A stretch of DNA of 64,000 bases from Amblyornis subalaris (GCA_018881555.1 JACAXG010000111.1:2445055-2509054); one strand, 5' to 3'; positions 1 to 13,200 are shown, counted from the first letter of the stretch. Numbers and translations: made by a program. Notes: generated by a model from the letters alone, not told the origin.

Positions 1-66
1 TTATTGAATATTTATTGAATATTATTCAATATTATATATTGAATTTATTCAATATTTATTGAATAA
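1..66. repeat. AT-rich imperfect inverted repeat
   Basis: Alternating TATTGAATATT and AATATTCAATA-like units that can pair with each other. It is cut by the window edge, so its full size is unknown. Confidence 0.7.
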
Positions 67-2833
67 TTTTATTTTCTTCTTATATTACAGATGATGCCCA
101 CAGGGATCACATCCTCTTCTCCTTTAATATCCCCTCTATTTAGCTGCTGTTATACCCATCTCATTGTCTCTCTGGGGTACAGCTCGCCTTCTTAAATTCC
201 AAATATTCTACTCATTTTGATCTCACAAAATTGCATTATCAACCCAAAGATTCAAGATATGATCAGCAAAATCTCTATTCAAATAGAGAACCATTTACAG
301 AGTACTTAAATATGAACTACAATGTAAAAACCAAGAAATAATACAGAAATAGTCAAAAGCCAGAAAAACCTTATAGTGTTGGCCATGGTGTCTAGCTCAA
401 TGAGAAAGATGAAACAGAACACTGTCACAGAATGAACAAAATTTAGTCCCTAACAGTGCTGGTGTTCACCTGCAGACAGTTTTGTTATAACCTCCTCCCA
501 TCTGACTGCTAATTTTAACTATTTAGATGTTATAGTGGATTGCACAGGTACTTCTAGCTCATTTCAACACAAAATGACCAAACTTAGTCTAATACACAGT
601 TGTGTACACAGCACTTAAACAGCCTTTGTACTGCTCCACGCTCAGCTGGTGTCTTCATTGAGCATTACCTGTCTCACAGGTGACTGCTTGCAGCTACAGC
701 AGAAGTTCTGACTTAACATGGGACAGCACAAATAAAGCTGAAATAACAGTCAAACCACTAAATGTAACCTTTTAACTTGATCTAAGAGACTGAAGTCAGT
801 CAGGTCACAATTCAACATAGAAAAACATTTTTTTTCCTGCAGGAAGATATTTTTGGGAACTCTAACAATGTCATTGTAACAGGTCCATGTGATTTTAACA
901 ATAGCAAGTATCAAATAGCACATAAAATAAAAATCAAACTAAATATTGATTTTAGCTCTGGTATATTTAGTAACAACCAAAACAGCTATCATAGTTTAAA
1001 AAAAAGTTAATACTTTTATTAACTTAATACTTCAAGAATCACTGTATTTTCCATTTACACTAAGAATTTAAAGCCTTTAAAACAAGAGTTGCAATGCAAT
1101 TCCAACAAAAGAGAAGGGTAGGGAGAGGAGAATATAGCTTTCCTTAAAAAAAAAAGACCAGATAAAACGTAGAGTGTTGATTAATAACTGCAACTGTTAA
1201 AGACTGTAATCGATGCAATACAGAATTCAAGTATGAACAAAGAAGCAAATCTCTTAAGAACGTTTTTTATATTCCTGCTGTCTAGTCATGGTTTTCCCAA
1301 GAGCTTAAAGTACGATCCTTCGCATTATTGTTCCATAAATCAATGCCTCTGAACTTTCTCAGAAAGGAAGCCTGTGACTCACCCTGTGTCACAACCTGTG
1401 ACAAACCATATCCAATAGTTCACTTCTGCGAAGTCTTAAACCCTATATAGAGGTGTCCACTGCAGGGAGTGAAGGTACACGGTACCCTGTTAACAACTTC
1501 TATCCAGAAAACCAGCTCTCCAGGCTGTCACATCATTACATGTTTTTATCCATGTTCATGTACAGAAGGTTATAGATTAACATCACTACACCTACACTTG
1601 CTCCTACAGCTACAAAATTTTTTACACCTTACAATACAGAAAACAGTTATGGGCAAATTAAGTGTCTGTAAAATCATATGTAGATGTGATTTGTATTTAC
1701 ACTTTCTGGTGCAATAACCTTCTATGGTAGGAACACATTCATTTGTAAACATGAAATGTTTTTTCATTTCCTGTAGTGCACAGATACATTTTAATATCTT
1801 GGTGAAATTTAATGTAATGGTAAATTAAATCTAAAGTAAAGTAACAAAATAGGCTTTATTGGATTTTTTAAAATATATATTAATTCTTTATATATTTAAT
1901 AATTGTGTTACATAAGGTTTCATGCATCGTAGTCAATACTACTGCCTAATTTTCCAAGAGTTTTTTGGTGTAGTATCTTACTATATTTTCCTTACATTAT
2001 TTTTACTTGTTCTATCACTTCGAAGTCTTTATCAGTTCCAATTTGCATTCCACAGGGTTTAATAATTTTAAAAGCATCATTTGTATGCAAAATGATCCAT
2101 AACTTTGCTGTCCATTATTTTAATAAACTAAATATTTTAACAGACTCAGGGATACTAATTATGACCCAAAGAGATTTATCTTTTCCATTAGTAAAACTGT
2201 TGGTATTAACACTTTTTCTAAAACAGACTTTCAACAATGTTCCTGAATGAAAATGGCAGCTTCATCAAAAAATTACACCTAGAAAAATAATCCTAGTCTT
2301 ATGGACTTAAGAAATACTTAGACACAAAATTATTGTTCATACAACCAAGTGGGTAGTATTTGCCAAACATTTGCCAAGACAGAAATTTTTTAATAGGTGG
2401 AGACCACACATGTGGGAAGAGTGTGACACTTTCATAAGAGGCCACAAAATGCTACTTTCAGCTTTCCTGTTACTGCAATGTACAATATTTATGCAGGGGA
2501 AAAGCAATGCTTATTTTAATCAAGAACATCTTAAATAAGACACTAAAAATTTCTACACATATTAGTTTTCAATTTCACAAAACAATGATTTACTATGAAA
2601 TTAGATACACTAACTCAAAAACAAACAAAACCAAATTTCAAGTGAGAAACTGGAAACCCTCAATATTTACAATCATCCTTCTTACAATCTTACAGATTGC
2701 TTTATAAAATTGCTCAAGCTGTCTTTCTCTTGTCAGCTGGTTACATCCACAGAAAACCACTCTATTCTGGCTAATCAGAAGAAAGCATCTGTTAGACAAA
2801 CTTAAAATTTTTATTTTACATATTATAACTCAC
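1..2833 (-). other. DTWD2: DTWD2 intron 4, partial (runs off the left edge)
   Basis: Intron sequence after the exon 4 donor. I looked on the minus strand for the conserved C-terminal part of DTWD2 (the NRCLSTLE-like block and the Lys-rich tail) and did not find it, so the last exon(s) lie left of base 1. The stretch is AT-rich (with an AT-rich inverted repeat at 1-66) and shows no recognisable repeat family or RNA gene. Confidence 0.8.
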
Positions 2834-3023
2834 CTGCTTGGGAAGGCGGAAGAGAGGATTTTTGTAAAATATATCTTTAGCCTGACTCCATGTTCCATCG
2901 ATGATGATCATAACAGATGGACTAAAAGACATCATTGCAATTTCTTCCAAATTCATTGCTTCAGCTCCAGGGTACAAAATTAGAGCATTGGGATTTCTGC
3001 ACACCGTTGCTAATTCAGGATAC
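2834..3023 (-). CDS. DTWD2: DTWD2 coding exon 4 (DTW signature exon)
   Basis: A 190-base exon: one base completing an Arg codon, then 63 codons. It holds the most diagnostic part of the protein: [21 protein letters not shown], and [15 protein letters not shown] containing the D-x-T-W signature, ending LFRLPKQ. DTWD2 transfers the 3-amino-3-carboxypropyl group of S-adenosylmethionine to a D-loop uridine of tRNA (acp3U at position 20a; DTWD1 serves position 20). The acceptor AG is at 3025-3024. The donor is AAGCAG/gtgagt with GT at 2833-2832. [13 protein letters not shown] and [10 protein letters not shown] favour DTWD2 over DTWD1. The linker between NLEE and the IDGTW block appears one residue shorter than in human. 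The C-terminal part of the protein, expected from the next exon(s), is not in the window. Confidence 0.97.
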
Positions 3024-3747
3024 CTTCAATGCACAGATACACAAAATTAAAATAATTATTGAAAATTTTCACGACATACACATACTTTCAGATACTAGCT
3101 CCCATTCATCTTCACCAAATTTTACTTAAAATGCCCCTTTCTCAGCTATCACTTTCTCCTTTCAACACCTCAGGAGGTGTTGGTTCTCTCTCAGCTTCTA
3201 AGTGAGGGCAGTCATAAAACACCCACAAAAGAAATAATGAAAGCTTGATAAAGCAATATATCATCTTATATATCATATATTTTCCAATGTTTAATCACTA
3301 GTCTAACATCTATTGGAAACAAAGATGTTTTGATTTGTTTACCGAAATTTAATGTATGTATACTAGTTAAATTTGTTCAAACACTTGGCATAAAATTCCT
3401 GCAATCATCCTATTTTTAACCACCTATATATATAGAACATAAGCAATTCATGGTCCACACCTACAGCACACTTTTGAAAATGTTATCATCTCAATTTATC
3501 TTTTTTTTTAATTACTACTTCTATTAACTACTACAGTTACAGTTCCCATACTTTTACATTCTCTTCTTCCTTCCTGTAGGCTTCTACATTTGACAATGGT
3601 ACCACAGGAGTAGCTACTGTCTAGTGTACATTTCATATATGTGGAAACTCCTGAAATTTTTGGATGACACCGCTGTAAGTTAGTCTATATAAATCTGTGA
3701 AAGGCACTGTCATTCAAATAGTACTACAAGTCTCAAAAACCAAGCCC

Positions 3748-4200
3748 AAACCAGTCTGGCCTTGAACACTCCAGGGATGGGGCAGCCACCACTTCTCTGG
3801 GCAACCTGTTTCAGTGCCTCACCCCTATCAAGGTAAAGAGTTTATTCCTAGTATCTAATCTAAACCTGCTCTCTTCCAGTTTAAAACCATTCCCCTTGTC
3901 CTATCACTACAAGCCCTTGTAAAAGTCCCTCTCCAGCTTTCTTGAAACCCCCTTTAGGCACTGAAAGGCTTCTATAAGGTCTCCCTTGAAGCCTTCTCTT
4001 CTCGAGGTGGAACAATTCCAACTCTCTCAGCCTTTTCCATGACAGATATGCCCCAGCCCTCTGATCATCTTCATGGCCTTCCTCTGGACTCATTCGAACA
4101 GGTCCATGTCTTTTCTGTGCTAAGGGCTCCAGAGCAGGACACAGTACTCCAGATGGAGCCTCACCAGTGTGGAGCAGTCAAGTAGACTGGTAGGGGAGAA
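3748..4200 (-). mobile_element. CR1 LINE fragment
   Basis: Plus-strand text runs through the reverse complement of the CR1 3' region: the cttgaacac-ccagggatggggcag block, a 'ctgggcaacctgtt' block, 'cctctggactc', then a block about added cDNA-end sequence near 4150. It lacks the terminal tail, so it is cut at both ends. It lies in the same orientation as DTWD2. Confidence 0.85.
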
Positions 4201-4867
4201 TCCAAGAAAAGGCCAGCCTTGTGACAAAGACTGCATTACTTGTCTTGAACTCATTTCAGCCGTATCATCATGTAGTCTTCAGACCTGCCTCAATCAGAAA
4301 GCATGAAGAAATATAAAGCACTGTCTGAAGCACATGACATAGAATACGAAATTAATTCTGCATAGTACCTCAGAGGTTATAAGGAGTAACTGATTTGGGA
4401 GGTTAAGAAGAGCAATAAATATGCAGTTGAAACACCACATGAAGTGGAAACGGAATCACTTTTCCAAAAATCAAGGAAGAATGTCTATCTGTAAGGGGAA
4501 GCAGTGGTGAGGATGGGGAGGACTAGGCAAGAAAGAAATGGTTCATTTTGAGTTAATGTATATTAGGTGTACTTAAATCTGCACTCCATTATCACTCTCT
4601 GAAGATGTAAGTGAAAACACAGTTTTATGAGTGTTAGGTTCAGGCACAATTGCAGTGCCAAAGACATGGAGATCCTGACATTAAGACTCATATAGGACCA
4701 TACAGGATGTATGCGAAATGAAATTTCACATGGAATGGAATTCAGTGTACAAGTAAGCCCAGAGATAGTATTCCACCATCTGACCACCCTCGCTGTCAGC
4801 CCTCTCCTTCCAGCAAACAGTCCAGACCGATTCAACACTATGTGTTTAATTACTATCAACATACTTT

Positions 4868-4985
4868 AGTACAAAAAAAACCCCACAAAACCAAAAAACA
4901 ACCAACCAAACAAAAAAATAAACAAAAAAAACAACAAAAAAAAATTAGAAAAAAAACAATCAAAACCCACCAAAACAAAACCATA
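4868..4985. repeat. A-rich low-complexity tract, CAAAA-like
   Basis: About 115 bp of A with scattered C (CAAAA, CCAA and AAACAA units) in intron 3. The ORF across it is Lys/Gln/Thr junk. Confidence 0.9.
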
Positions 4986-5487
4986 ATGATCTTTCCTTCC
5001 AAAATGAACAGGAAAATAATTGTAAATAGAGACAGGAAATCTGTAAGATAAGCCTATGGCAACAGAAGTACATGGAAACTTCTCTGCCCACTATTTTCTT
5101 AAACCTTAATTATTTTATAGTAATTTGGTATCACTTTAGTTTAACCAAGAATCTTGCTACAAAAAATCAAAAGCAACGGGCCATCTCATTATAGGGTATC
5201 TAGAACTCAAGGCTTAAATCTAGAAACTGGTCATTATTTTCACATTTGTCTTGAGAACCCAACTCTTCAAAGAGCAAAGTATCCTAATTCTGGGAGAGAA
5301 GAGATTTTAAATCATTAACACTCTTAGAGGATTAAAAAAATAAATAAAATAATGAATTCTTAAAACTGATCAAAACCCATATTGGTTATGAAACACTTTA
5401 AGTTTGTATTATGAACACCACAACCAATGTTTTAGTCTTCAAAATACAATTCAGTTGAAAACAATGGTTTTCAATGCATATGCATCC

Positions 5488-5916
5488 AAAAATCACAGAC
5501 TCATCATAGAATGGCTTGGGTTGGAAGGGACCTTAAACATCATCTCGTTCCAACATCCCTGCCATGGGCAGGGACATCTCTTACTAGACCAGGTTGCTCA
5601 AAGCCCCATCCAACCTGGCCTTGAACACCTCCAGGGATGGGGCAGCCACAGCTTCTCTGGGAAATCTGTTCCAGTGCATAACCACCCTCCTAATATCTAA
5701 TCTAAACCTGCTGTCTTTCAGTTTGAAGCCATTCCCTCTTGTCCTGTCACTACATTCCTTGTAAATAATCTCTGTCTGTCTTTCTTGAGGGCTCCCTTCA
5801 TGTACTGGAGGGCTGCAATTAGGTAATCTCAAAGCCTTCTCTCCTCCGGGATGAACAATCTCACTTCTCGTAGTCTTTCCTCAGAGAAGAGGTGCTTCAT
5901 CCCTTTAATTCCCACC
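5488..5916 (-). mobile_element. CR1 LINE 3' fragment
   Basis: It starts at the CR1 3' tail seen in reverse (atcatagaatgg, then the ggttggaagggacc block) and continues through the highly conserved 3' UTR into the C-terminal coding remnant near 5900. It is one of the better preserved CR1 copies here. It abuts an oppositely oriented CR1 tail, with a 23-bp tandem duplication between them. Confidence 0.9.
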
Positions 5917-5962
5917 AAGTGTTACTTCCATCACTTCCCAAGTGTTACTTCCATCACTTCCC
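5917..5962. repeat. Exact 23-bp tandem duplication
   Basis: Bases 5917-5939 are repeated without change at 5940-5962 (the unit begins aagtgttactt). The pair lies exactly between two CR1 fragments of opposite orientation. Confidence 0.9.
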
Positions 5963-6095
5963 CAACACTGGACACTTTCAAGATTTGGCTAAACACAATT
6001 AGCCATCTTGTCTAGAATGGGCTTTTGCCTAGAAAATTTCAATCAGATGATCCTTGAGGTCCCCTTCCACTCTGGTATTCTATAATTCTATAGTA
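5961..6095 (+). mobile_element. CR1 LINE 3' end, plus orientation
   Basis: Contains 'ggacactttcaaga', 'ccatcttgtctaga', 'gatgatccttgaggtcc' and the tail attctataattctata, which is the CR1 3' terminus in forward orientation. It is heavily 5'-truncated, as CR1 usually is. Confidence 0.88.
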
Positions 6096-7307
6096 CGTAT
6101 GTAATGAATATTAACAGCCAATGATGGTCTTTAGTTACTCTTATTCTTAAAACACAATGATTTCAAGTATTTGAAGGAATATCCTCTACACAGGCTATGC
6201 AGAAGGAAAATCCCCTAAACAGACACCATGATGTTTCCAGTACTTTTATAATCAACTTGCAGACTTTAGAAACTGCCAGAATTCCCAAGACACATCAATT
6301 TGTATAATTTACAGTTGTAGTAATCCACTTCGATCCAGATAAAATTTTATTGCAATAATGAAAAATAAGATCAGTCGAAGGATAATCACTTTCTCTTTCT
6401 ATAAATACATCAGTGCAAAATTTTTTATCTGCTAGACATGAAGCAGCTAATGTAAAGCTCAAACAGATGAAACAATTTGAAAGATAGGCTGTAAGGTACA
6501 ACTATGGTCTTGAACTCTGTAAGAGAAATACTTGTAATACTTGCTTCTCTTACAAACCACTGCTCAGCTTTAGTTTTGGTATGCAGCAGGCATTGCAGGC
6601 CTTTATAATCCATCTAGTATGACAACAATCTCTGCTAAGCAGAACTATTCAGATGTTTCATTAATGCCTGAATATCCAACCATTTTGTCACAGAAATACA
6701 TTCTCGTGATCGTACTTAAGACACATAGAATTTCATTATTTCTGGGATGCATGCTCTTGAGATGTGTAATTTAAACATAATCCCATTTTTGTACCACAAA
6801 TATTTTCATTACACATCTACACAGTTGCTCTCAAACTCTCTAAGTGGTTTTAATTCAACATGGATCTATTAAACTTTGCCAGTGTGAAAGGCAAGCATTC
6901 AAATTTTAAAAATACAATACTGCCATTTAGTAGCAAACAATACTAATATTAAAGAACAGATGCTAACTTATTATCTGTGGAAAACCATCAGATTAATGGT
7001 TTTCTCAGTTTTTCTCATCTTTTTTACTGTTTCACCTTAGTTATAAGCAGGTGCCTTTACCTCTCTCAATACTCCCATGCTTGGAAGACTGCAGGAATGC
7101 TGACTATCGTAATTTCCATAAGGTAGTGATTCCCATCAGGTAATAAAATGGATAAAAATAAAGGCAACAACCCTCTGTCATTTCCACATTCAGAAAGATG
7201 CCCTTAGAATCGGGACGGAAGCATAAAAGACATATAAACTTTTCTATAATTTATCTGCTTTTTTGCATGCAAAGCATAATCTTTAAGAACAGAAACATTA
7301 GCAAAAG

Positions 7308-7673
7308 GATCATAGAATAACAGGATCATAGAATTGTTTACATTGGAAAGGACCTCGAAGACAATCAAGTCCAACTGGACACTTAACACTGCCAAGTCCA
7401 CCACTAAACCATATCCCCAAGCTCTGAATCTACAGGTCTTTTAAATACCTCCAGTGAGGCTGACTTGACCACTTTCCTGAGAAGCCTGTTCCAGTGCCTG
7501 GTGGTCCTTTTGGCAAAGAAATTTTCCTAATACCCAATCTAAACCTCTCATTCAAGCACATCTTGAGGCCATTTCCTCTTGTCCTGTCTGTTGCTTGTTA
7601 CCTGGGAGAAGAAACCAACGCCCACCTCACTATAAGCTCCTTTCAGGTAGCTGTAGAGAGTGAGAAGGTCTCT
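7308..7673 (-). mobile_element. CR1 LINE fragment, diverged
   Basis: Begins with aggatcatagaattg, then 'ggaaaggacctcgaaga', 'catccaactgg'-like text and a 'cctgttccagtgcct' block. It is an older CR1 subfamily in reverse orientation. It ends where an LTR remnant begins. Confidence 0.82.
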
Positions 7674-7690
7674 CCATATGCAACATACAC

Positions 7691-7870
7691 TGTGTTGGGT
7701 TCATGTCAAGGTTTTTGTAGAGAGTAAGCTGCAAGACTTGTTGCGTGTTCCTGTGGATATGCCCAGAAGGGAACTGCAGCCTGTGGAGAGCACACACACT
7801 GAGGCAGAGGGAAAGTGTGAGGAGGAAGGAGTGGCAGAGTGGAACTGCTATGGACTGACTGCAAAGCTGA
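7691..7870 (+). mobile_element. ERVL-type LTR remnant, internally deleted
   Basis: Starts TGTGTTGGGTTCATG and resumes farther on with 'aaagtgtgaggaggaagga' and 'gaactgctatggactgac', both seen in long bird ERVL LTRs. The middle is missing and no duplication flanks it, so it is a broken copy. It carries no viral coding sequence. Confidence 0.55.
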
Positions 7871-8119
7871 AGGCTGTAGTACTCAAAGAAAAAATAGTCA
7901 GAGAGAATGTAATATAATCCAAATTATATTGAGAAATCTGAAATTTCATATGGTAAAGTATGATTTCAGATGTAAATTAGCCCATTTTCAGTTAGGCAGC
8001 TTTAATTACTTTCATACACAGAATGAACAAAAGCTGTGACAGGTTGATGATCTCTGCCTGCATCTGGTCATTCTTGACCGAGATAAGGAGCAAAAATGTG
8101 TGACTTTAGTTTGATAGCA

Positions 8120-8931
8120 TGTCCTGGGTTAGTTATATATTCTATTACCACCCACAAAAGCTGGATAAATTTCATAATTACACACCTGGGACTCCTTATC
8201 TCAACTGAGATAAGCACTCCAACCGACAGGAAGCACTACCCACCCTGGTTATCTGATCTCAGGTAATTGCCCATTAGCACCACCCAGCTGATTATCTGAT
8301 CTTAGCCAATGGCCCATTAGCACCACCCAGCCTGACTAATTAACCTGAACCCCACCGGAAGACCCCAGATCATCTCTGAGAACCCTCAGGAGCATGTTGG
8401 AGGACCCTAGGGCTCATCCAAGCTCATTACCAAAGCAACCAATAGAACATCGGGAAGATCCTCTTCCATTGTGAAAGTCCCCGCCCCTGGAGGAGGTGCC
8501 AGCCAAGAAACACAGCATAAAACAAGGGTTTTGGATGGGAGAAGATATCCTCGACTCGACGGGACTCCGCTCTCGGGACTCCGCTCTCGACGAGACTCTC
8601 AACTCGGCTCCACTCCTCGGATTTGGATTCAGCTAGCTACTCCACTCCACTCCACTCCTCGGAATTGGATTCAGCTACTCCACTCCACTACTGGGACTGG
8701 ACTACCAGGCCTTCCCGCAGGACCAGTGCCTAACTGGACTGCACAGCTACCACCCTGGTCAACAGGGTGTCAGGTTGTACTGTGACTCTGTCGGTTTGTT
8801 TAAGCCCGTGTTTCTGTATTACTGCATTTATTTTAAGCTTTTTTATTAAAATAGTAATTTTGACCTAAAATCTCTTGAGGCATTCTGTGTGGGGTTAATT
8901 TCCCCTGCTGGTTTACAGCCAAACCAGCACA
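8120..8931 (+). mobile_element. Solo LTR, family A (ERVL-like)
   Basis: An 812-bp LTR running from TGTCCTGG to CCAGCACA. It is alignable over most of its length with copies at 13985 and 60337: the shared blocks include 'aaagtccccgcccctgg', the 'caggttgtactgtga' block, 'tgtattactgcatttatt' and 'gtaattttgacctaaaa'. The AT-rich attaaaa block near the 3' end is the likely polyadenylation region. No internal retroviral sequence adjoins it, so it is a solo LTR. The target duplication is unclear: only gca abuts both ends, while AGCAT is found if one terminal base is shared. It lies antisense to DTWD2. Confidence 0.85.
8608..8688. repeat. Short tandem repeat inside the 8120-8931 LTR
   Basis: Two near-identical units with a period of about 42 bp, each containing 'actcctcgga-ttggattc', separated by cactc-rich sequence. 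A smaller repeat of 'gggactccgctctcg' type precedes it (about 8558-8590). These are absent from the other two family A copies, so they expanded in this copy or its subfamily. Confidence 0.75.
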
Positions 8932-9249
8932 GCATAATGACACCAAAGCACACAAAAAACCCTCACAAGAAAACTACCTGAATAAAGAACCATAACTTGT
9001 TTTACATTATTTGGTAAGTGGCAAAACTCAATTAGTTGATATTTGATACAGTAAGAATTTTTCTCTGTGAACAAGCACCAGATAGTGGCATACCTACTGT
9101 ACATGATTACCATAAACAGCTTTAAAAATCAACATAAATAAGTTGCATTTTATTACTTCGAAAATGAAGTTACAAACTTTCCCACTGGTCCATTTAATTT
9201 CTGATTTAAACTACTGAACTGTAGCAGAGTTGACAACTACACTGAGATT

Positions 9250-10045
9250 TCACAGAATCACAGAACTATAGAAACACAGAATATGCTGAGTTGCAAGGGA
9301 CCCACAAGGATCATTGAGTCCAACTCCTGGCTCTGCTCAGGACACCTCAAGAATCACACCATGTGCCTGGGAGCATTGTTCAAATGCTTCTTGAACTCTG
9401 TCAGGCTTGGTGCTGTGGCCACTTCCCTGGGGAGCCTGTTCTAGTGCCCAACCACCCTCTGGGTGAAAAACTTTCTCCTGATATCCAACCTGAGCCTCCC
9501 CTGACACAATTTCAGGCCATTTCCTCATGTCCTGTCACCGGTCACCACAAAGGACGAATCAATGACTGCCCCTCCTCTTCCCCTCACAAGGAAGTTTTAA
9601 CTGCAGTGAGGTCTCCCGTCAGTCTCCTCCAGGCTGAACAGACCAAGTGACCTCAGCCACTCCTCATACGGCTTCCCCTCACGGCCCTTCACCATCTTTG
9701 TTGCCCTCCTTTGGACACGCTAATAGTTTTATATCTTTCTTATATTGTGACACCCACAACTGTCCCCAGCACTCAAGGTGAGGCCACTCCGGTGCAGAGC
9801 AGAGTGGGACAATCCCCTCCCTTGCCCAGCTGGCAATGCTGTGCCTGGTGCACCCCAGGACATGGGTGGCCCTCCTGGCTGCCAGGGCACTGCTGACTCA
9901 TGTTCAGCTTGTCATCTACCTGGACTCCCCAGTCACTTTCCATGGGACTGCTCACCAGCCTCTCATTCCTCAGTCTATGCATACAAACAGGGCTGCCCCG
10001 TTCCCAGGTGCAGAATCTGGCACTTTGTGTAGTTTGATTTCGGAG
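9250..10045 (-). mobile_element. CR1 LINE 3' fragment, about 800 bp
   Basis: Begins at a reversed tail (cacagaatcacagaac), then 'gctgagttgcaagggaccc' and 'gagtccaactcctgg', the signature of a distinct CR1 subfamily. It runs on through the conserved C-terminal endonuclease/RT-side remnants (for example 'ttgccctcctttggac' and 'gtgaggccactccggtgcag'). The frame is broken by stops; it is a dead copy. Confidence 0.9.
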
Positions 10046-10234
10046 AGCAATGCAGATAAATTTGTAATTGCCCCCACACTGTCCTAAATAACAGGGTGGT
10101 GGATGCAGAGACATTTGCATTTGTTTTCCTGTCAGTGTTCATTCATTAGAATCTCTAATTTTATCATAGTATCCAGAATTACCAAAGTGTGAATATTTGC
10201 AAAGAAAGAAGGCTTGAGAACTAGATTACCTTTT

Positions 10235-10292
10235 AAAATAAAATAAAATAAAATAAAATAAAATAAAATAAAATAAAATAAAATAAAATAAA
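10235..10292. repeat. (AAAAT)n microsatellite
   Basis: About eleven perfect AAAAT units in a row in intron 3. The uninterrupted run suggests it is polymorphic. Confidence 0.97.
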
Positions 10293-13200
10293 GGCAAAAC
10301 CACCCCATCCAAATGGTGACAAAAAATGAAACTTAAAAGCAGTATTGACAAGGTTGCTTATAAAACTATGGTAATGAATTAAAATAATTCAAATTTTTGA
10401 CACGTTAGACTTTAGATACAGTTGTTATCTCTGTTGCGTATATTCCCAAAATTACTGCTGAGTGGAACAGTATTATTTTCAAAAACAACTGCCTACAAAA
10501 TTTTACTAACAGCCTAAAAGGAACATGAATCCAATAAATTGTATTTTATTCATTAATATAAGACTATAGTTGTTTTTGCCCTAACACTTCCATAGTGAAT
10601 AGCCTATGCTCAAATATACCGTCATTGTTAGATACAATTCTATGAACAATGCAGGGAAAAGACATTAGCACGCTTTTTTGCCAACCCTGTTACCTTCCAC
10701 TTTTTTGAAGTTTCATGTCTTTATAGAGAGCATTTTAATAGACATCTTTCAAATGTAAATGCTTTCGTAATTGCAATTTCAGAAAACCATACTGCACAGT
10801 GTATGTCTAGCTATATAAGCATCTGAGACAACAGATGCCCAGCTACCCCTCTGTTCTCCTGCACACTTTTGTATATTTCAACTGCCCTTGCTCACCATAT
10901 CATGTGTATTAACAATAACATTCCACTTTCAGTGAAGGAAAAGAAAACAGAGAATATTAACAACTCACAAAGGTGTTATTTTTACCATATTACCAGGCTG
11001 TAACTACTCATGTCAAACCGTCCACTTTTAGCTTAATCATTTTAGCATACCAAAGATTAATCCCAGTATCTGATGTTAACGTAATCCATACCAAAAAAAG
11101 GTTTTGAGTATTTGGGGTAAAAATTCCAGATAACCAACAGAACTGGTCTTTTAATTCAGAAATGCTATTTGATGACTCAAGTCACCATGCAAACACTGCA
11201 TATTTTCAGTAGAATTAAAATGCCAGAGTACAGGAAGAATGGAGAAGGCTAGGAAAAATCACATATTAGCTCTTAAAAAACTAGATTAATCATTTCTCAT
11301 CTTTATGATTACAGTGTCAATTACATGTTGAAGATATCAATTTCTGGAAAGACTTCCCAAAGGTGGTTCTTTAGCTTTTCTGCAATACTGACCAGTCAAG
11401 AATAAGGTAAATGTAATCTACATAGTATATCAGTTTTCAACCACATGAAGAAAGTGTACCCAAGAAGAATTCTTAAAAAAAACCAAAAGAGCTGTATGTT
11501 TACTCTTTGATCCAAACACCAAAAAAAGTTAAAATTCTGATTTTCAGTCGTACTGTCATAAACATCAGACATCTAAATGTTACGCTTTCATTCAGGTCAT
11601 GCCAGTTATTCTGTAGGAAGCAATTCCTGGAGCTCCTTATAAAATCCCTTTCTTCTGCTCATACATTTTGGATGCATAGGAAAAATAACCAAGATACACT
11701 TGGACAGCCAATTTGCCTTCCCCTTCAAGAGACAGGCACTCCAGGCTACCCAGCTGAGATAGTATGTACATTTGTCCCATGAAAGCAGACCTCCTCTCAC
11801 AGCTGTCAGGTTGCTGGTTGGCATGCCACTGCTAGAGCTGCTGTGATGGACACTTGCAAAAAAAATCAGCTGCTGTGTATGGCTTACTTTTCAGTCAAAT
11901 CCATAATGACAATTAGTTATGGTCACAAAGGTTACCTTGAACTCTTTAAAGTTTTCAGAGCTGTTGCCAAGAGCTGCTGGATCCTGTGATAAAGCAAATA
12001 TGTCCACTACCATTCTCTTATGACAATTTACAAAAGTATGGGCAAGGGTCAAGGTCATCGCTTTCCAGGTGTGCTGCATGGTAGGGCTTCTACACGTATG
12101 CAGAGAAAGAATGTGTGCAGCACATTACTTCTCCATCTGGAGGCACTGTCCACACGCAAGATCAGCACAAGCAGAGATTTTGCGTTATACTGGTTTATAA
12201 CCTTCCAAACCATGCACTTCTGGTGGAAGCAGCAGAGGACATGAACAGTATCAGACAACATCAACAAAAAGCAAAGGTATTTAATAATGTACTTCTTCAA
12301 AGCAACAAGTGCAGAAGTCTTGCCCCAACAGATGGCAAGGTTGGTTAAGTGATTAAGTTGCTTGTACAGCAGCTACCAAATTGCTTACAGACAGCGTGTC
12401 TTTTAAGAAATCCAGAAAACAAACAAGTCCTGTTTAGTTTATTATGTCATAAAACATAAGATGAGCAACTGCAATTTATGAGGCTTTAAAAGTCCCATTA
12501 GCAGAGATTTTCACCCTAAGAGAAGATCAGGGACCAGTACAGCCCCTCCCATTTACAGTAAACACTGAGATGTTTCTATAAGTCTGCAAATGCCTGTTCC
12601 TTTGCTGTTACAAGGAAGCAATATTGATTAAAACATTGACACACTGCATTTACACCTAAGAAGAAAAAATATGTAGAAATACCACATTGCAAAGCTGGAA
12701 AACAACTTTTCTCCACTACTCATCCTTCCTCTTCCCAAGAAGGTGGGCATCAACTCAGTGATCTAGCAGTCCCAATTTCTGCAGTCTCACATCCACAGTA
12801 CAAAGCAGGCACACTGCAGATGCTGAAAGTGTAGCCATGACTACCACCTAATTAGTTTTAGCCCTGAATCTGGGTAAGACAGGTCACCAAACTCCATACT
12901 AACCTAAGGAAAATTTTTGTTTCTAATCACCTCCAGTGTGGTTTATGGAAAAAACATTTTAGAAACTAAGAAATTATGAATCTATTTAAACAATCTGAGA
13001 CGTTCCACAAGTGGTTTTGACCGAAAGAGGTTAAAGGTTAGAGAAACACCTTGAAGCATCATTAATACTGTAATCATCAATTCTAAAAGAATTCAAAGGA
13101 GATTTACTAGGAGTAGACTGTATTGACAGTGTTCCATCCTATGCGTATCAGTTTGAAAAGTTAGTTCATTTTCAAGTTTAACAGGAAGAGAGTAAAATTT

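Noticed and set aside
1..2833. Search for the last DTWD2 exon(s)
   Set aside because: No minus-strand match to the conserved C-terminal blocks was found, so no exon is called here.
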